The notes under the pieces are model-generated. The model searched no databases and was not told the origin of the DNA. It worked only from the letters and a program-made list of their open reading frames with translations. A stretch of DNA of 64,000 bases from an uncultured Paracoccaceae bacterium (lineage in GTDB: Bacteria; Pseudomonadota; Alphaproteobacteria; Rhodobacterales; Rhodobacteraceae): contig CANLDN010000014.1 of the NCBI GenBank assembly GCA_947489445.1, positions 1 to 64,000 on the forward strand. The letters are read 5' to 3'. A program made the translations under genes and the position numbers. This document shows positions 62,280 through 64,000 of the stretch, one piece after another (within the stretch, counting starts at the first letter, position 1; every line of letters starts with the position of its first letter).

Positions 62280-63222
62280 GTGGCAACCTCTGATTTTTCC
62301 GAAACAGAAGCTGATTATATAGCTGCGTTTTGCGGTTCTGTTCACCGAATGTCTGGGCGCGTCGCATGTTATAGGTCTCATCGCGGTTAAAGTGACCATG
62401 ATGCAAGGCGAGAATATGGTAGTCGATCTCATCAGCGTTGTGCATCACCGATTCGTACCGCCTGTAAGCATCCGGATCATAGTCGATGTCGTTGGTTTGG
62501 CAGAAGCTGTGCAGCCGTCTATAGCCAAAGTGAACCGCCAGTTTCGCACGATTCACGACAATCGCACGATTTGGAAGAGGGGCTCGCGCCAACGCGGTGA
62601 CGTATGTGTTATCATATCCCCGCACAACAATGGCTATTGGGCCGGTATGTCGGTCATGCAAGAGCATTTTGAAGTCCGTATCACCGTTCACCAGTCCATC
62701 AGCAAGAACGTGAGGGTCCCAAAAACGCAAGAATGCGAATTGACCGTTTTCATCTTTCACCCGCACAAATCGCCGAAAGTGCTGCCATATCGCATCAATT
62801 GATGCGTCCACCCTGACAAAGAAACCGATCCGGTCTGTGCCATGATGCCAAGGTGCTGCATCTTCCGGATCATATGTGAATAGTTGTTTGGTAAACGCAT
62901 GCGCCGGGTCGAGCCTTACAATCCAAGGCGCTATATCGCCCTGCTCTTCGAGCGCTTCGCCTTGATAAAGGCACCGGTGTTCCAATCCTGTATCAGCGAG
63001 CCGTTCAGGTAAGTTTTTAACAATGCTGGCATCCAAGATGGCGTAGGTATTATGGATGATCAAACGATCCGAGATATGGAAAGGTTCAAAAAGCGGTGTG
63101 ACAAGTTTTGACGGGACGCACGACCCACCATGATTTTCCATGTCGGTGCGGAGCGGTTCAATTAATCCGATTTTTTCAATAACGACTTCTGGCATCGGTT
63201 CATGATACAATTTGTTAGACAT
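62269..63222 (-). CDS. DUF4123 type VI secretion adaptor (Tap/TEC chaperone)
   Basis: A 317-residue protein with the DUF4123 domain around residues 50-175: YAILDASIVKNLPE, CLYQGEALEEQGDIAPWIVRL, and DGRIGFFVRV-type continuation with WQHFRRFVRVKDENGQFAFLRFWDP. Such adaptors bind an effector and a VgrG spike and are encoded directly before the cognate effector. The gene's stop lies within the effector candidate's start (overlap of 11 bases), fitting this role. No VgrG, Hcp or other T6SS component is in the window, so the module depends on a system elsewhere. ATG 63222 is preferred to TTG 63225. Confidence 0.85.
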   Translation of the reverse strand: MSNKLYHEPMPEVVIEKIGLIEPLRTDMENHGGSCVPSKLVTPLFEPFHISDRLIIHNTYAILDASIVKNLPERLADTGLEHRCLYQGEALEEQGDIAPWIVRLDPAHAFTKQLFTYDPEDAAPWHHGTDRIGFFVRVDASIDAIWQHFRRFVRVKDENGQFAFLRFWDPHVLADGLVNGDTDFKMLLHDRHTGPIAIVVRGYDNTYVTALARAPLPNRAIVVNRAKLAVHFGYRRLHSFCQTNDIDYDPDAYRRYESVMHNADEIDYHILALHHGHFNRDETYNMRRAQTFGEQNRKTQLYNQLLFRKNQRLPHGV

Positions 63223-63608
63223 CAATACTTAACACAATTTATGAAAATTTATCTGAGCGTCTCATATACAACCAGCGCTGGTCAACGCATAATCAACTAT
63301 GGCTTGTGCGCAATGCGATACTGGCGTTCTTGATACTTTGCTGCGTAAACTGTTTTGGTTCAAGAAACCATTCGATCTGAGTGCATGGTTGCGCCGTAAA
63401 CCCCCTTGCATTACAGGCGCGATCCCCCTATAGCGCCCCTGTCGAAGCGTCGAGACAGGCGCGGGCTTGAGACTTGAGCGGGGTCGGTTCTGAACCGGCC
63501 CTGTTGTTTTATGTTCGTGGATGATGCCAGACCAATGATTGAAACCCAAAGACCGGTGGAGACAACCACCCGGCCCGTATAAAAGCTAGATTAGGAAAAA
63601 ACTGCCAC
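63223..63608 (+). promoter_or_regulatory. Promoter and structured 5' leader of rpsA
   Basis: No gene is seen in these 386 bases. The last 200 bases hold two strong hairpins: CCTGTC-GAAGCGTC-GAGACAGG-like (63436-63460 area) and GGTCGGTT-CTG-AACCGGCC (63482-63501 area, with one G-T pair). An AGGA site sits about 15 bases before the rpsA start. A long structured leader fits S1 autoregulation, which is known in other bacteria; specific homology is not claimed. Confidence 0.5.
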
Positions 63609-64000
63609 ATGGCTAACACAATGGAAGAGTTTGAAGCACTCTTGAACGAAAGCTTCGAAATGGACACGCCCGCCGAAGGGTCTGTTGTCAAAGGCAAAGT
63701 CATCGCAATCGAAGCGGGCCAAGCCATCATCGATGTCGGCTACAAGATGGAAGGCCGCGTTGATATCAAAGAATTTGCAAATCCCGGGGAAGAGGCTGAA
63801 ATCGCCGTTGGTGACACTGTCGAAGTGTTCCTGCGTCAGGTTGAGAACGCCCGTGGTGAGGCTGTAATCTCTCGTGAGATGGCCCGCCGTGAAGAAGCCT
63901 GGGATCGTCTGGAAAAAGCCTATGCTGACGAAGAGCGTGTCGATGGCGCGATCTTTGGCCGCGTGAAGGGTGGTTTCACTGTGGACCTTGGCGGCGCTGT
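63609..64000 (+). CDS. rpsA: 30S ribosomal protein S1 (5' part)
   Basis: The first 130 or so codons of S1, cut by the window end. It begins MANTMEEFEALLNESF, then the first S1/OB repeat (GSVVKGKVIAIEAGQAIIDVGYKMEGRV) and the start of the second (VDGAIFGRVKGGFTVDLGGA). S1 binds mRNA leaders during initiation. It normally follows cmk directly in alphaproteobacteria; here a 5.7-kb segment lies in between. Confidence 0.96.
   Translation, partial: MANTMEEFEALLNESFEMDTPAEGSVVKGKVIAIEAGQAIIDVGYKMEGRVDIKEFANPGEEAEIAVGDTVEVFLRQVENARGEAVISREMARREEAWDRLEKAYADEERVDGAIFGRVKGGFTVDLGGA

Noticed and set aside
63262..63549. Minus-strand 95-codon frame before rpsA
   Set aside because: It spans the hairpins of the leader, has no ribosome site, and its composition is not protein-like.
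1..64000. tRNA and rRNA genes
   Set aside because: Intergenic stretches were read for T-arm-like GGTTCGAATCC and rRNA-like runs; none was found outside coding genes. A covariance search would be more sensitive.

Overview
The window is a chromosomal piece of an alphaproteobacterium of the order Rhodobacterales (Roseobacter-type marine bacterium). This rests on gene content and order: irr next to fabA-fabB-fabI, phoH-ybeY-corC-lnt-metK-trmB-aroA-cmk, a SAM/SAH riboswitch in front of metK, homologues of the Rhodobacter gene-transfer-agent head-spike genes, and a class-type bacterial sodium channel. Base composition looks moderately GC-rich. No rRNA or tRNA gene and no CRISPR array was recognised.

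Layout. (1) 1-8.4 kb, accessory: the 3' end of a multi-core precursor peptide with TTxxxxEE-like repeats, followed by an ATP-grasp ligase, which together form a plesiocin-type graspetide (omega-ester peptide) locus; then a decayed metallo-beta-lactamase gene, a YejA-like peptide-binding protein, and a 1289-residue protein ending in a bulb-lectin domain. (2) 8.4-24.0 kb, cell-surface polysaccharide locus: initiating sugar-phosphate transferase, GTA head-spike base and fibre homologues, YjbH/YjbF, a Wzc-type tyrosine autokinase, Wzx-like flippase, Wzy-like polymerase, three glycosyltransferases and two hexapeptide acyltransferases, mostly with overlapping start and stop codons. (3) 24.0-27.4 kb: a minus-strand envelope-stress operon (TetR / pspA - yiaA-like - plsC-like - cdsA-like) with three copies of the inverted repeat TGAAC-N3-GTTCA at the two promoters, apparently the TetR operator. 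(4) 27.5-41.5 kb: metabolic and transport genes (enolase-superfamily enzyme, alcohol dehydrogenase, MFS exporter, LysR/epimerase pair, truncated haemoglobin, PcaD-like lactonase, a dehalogenase - hydrolase - threonine dehydratase - endonuclease operon, FKBP and a large exported protein of unknown role).

(5) 41.7-45.5 kb: fatty-acid synthesis genes fabI, fabB and fabA with irr; a GFA-family gene on the opposite strand separates fabA from fabB. (6) 46.3-47.7 kb: a REP-associated tyrosine transposase (RAYT) homologue framed by two inverted REP palindromes; its HUH motif and catalytic-tyrosine region are altered, and three more copies of the same palindrome lie at 29.7 and 55.1 kb. (7) 47.8-57.9 kb: conserved housekeeping run miaB, phoH, ybeY, corC, lnt, metK, trmB, aroA, cmk. 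(8) 58.0-63.2 kb: an insertion between cmk and rpsA holding a chloramphenicol-acetyltransferase-like gene, a NaChBac-type sodium channel and a type VI secretion cargo module (DUF4123 adaptor, unknown effector candidate, lipoprotein immunity candidate). rpsA starts at 63609 behind a structured leader and runs off the window.

The strongest candidates for something new are the graspetide locus at the left edge, the orphan DUF4123-effector-immunity module near the right edge, the inactivated-looking RAYT with its REP family, and the TetR/psp regulon.
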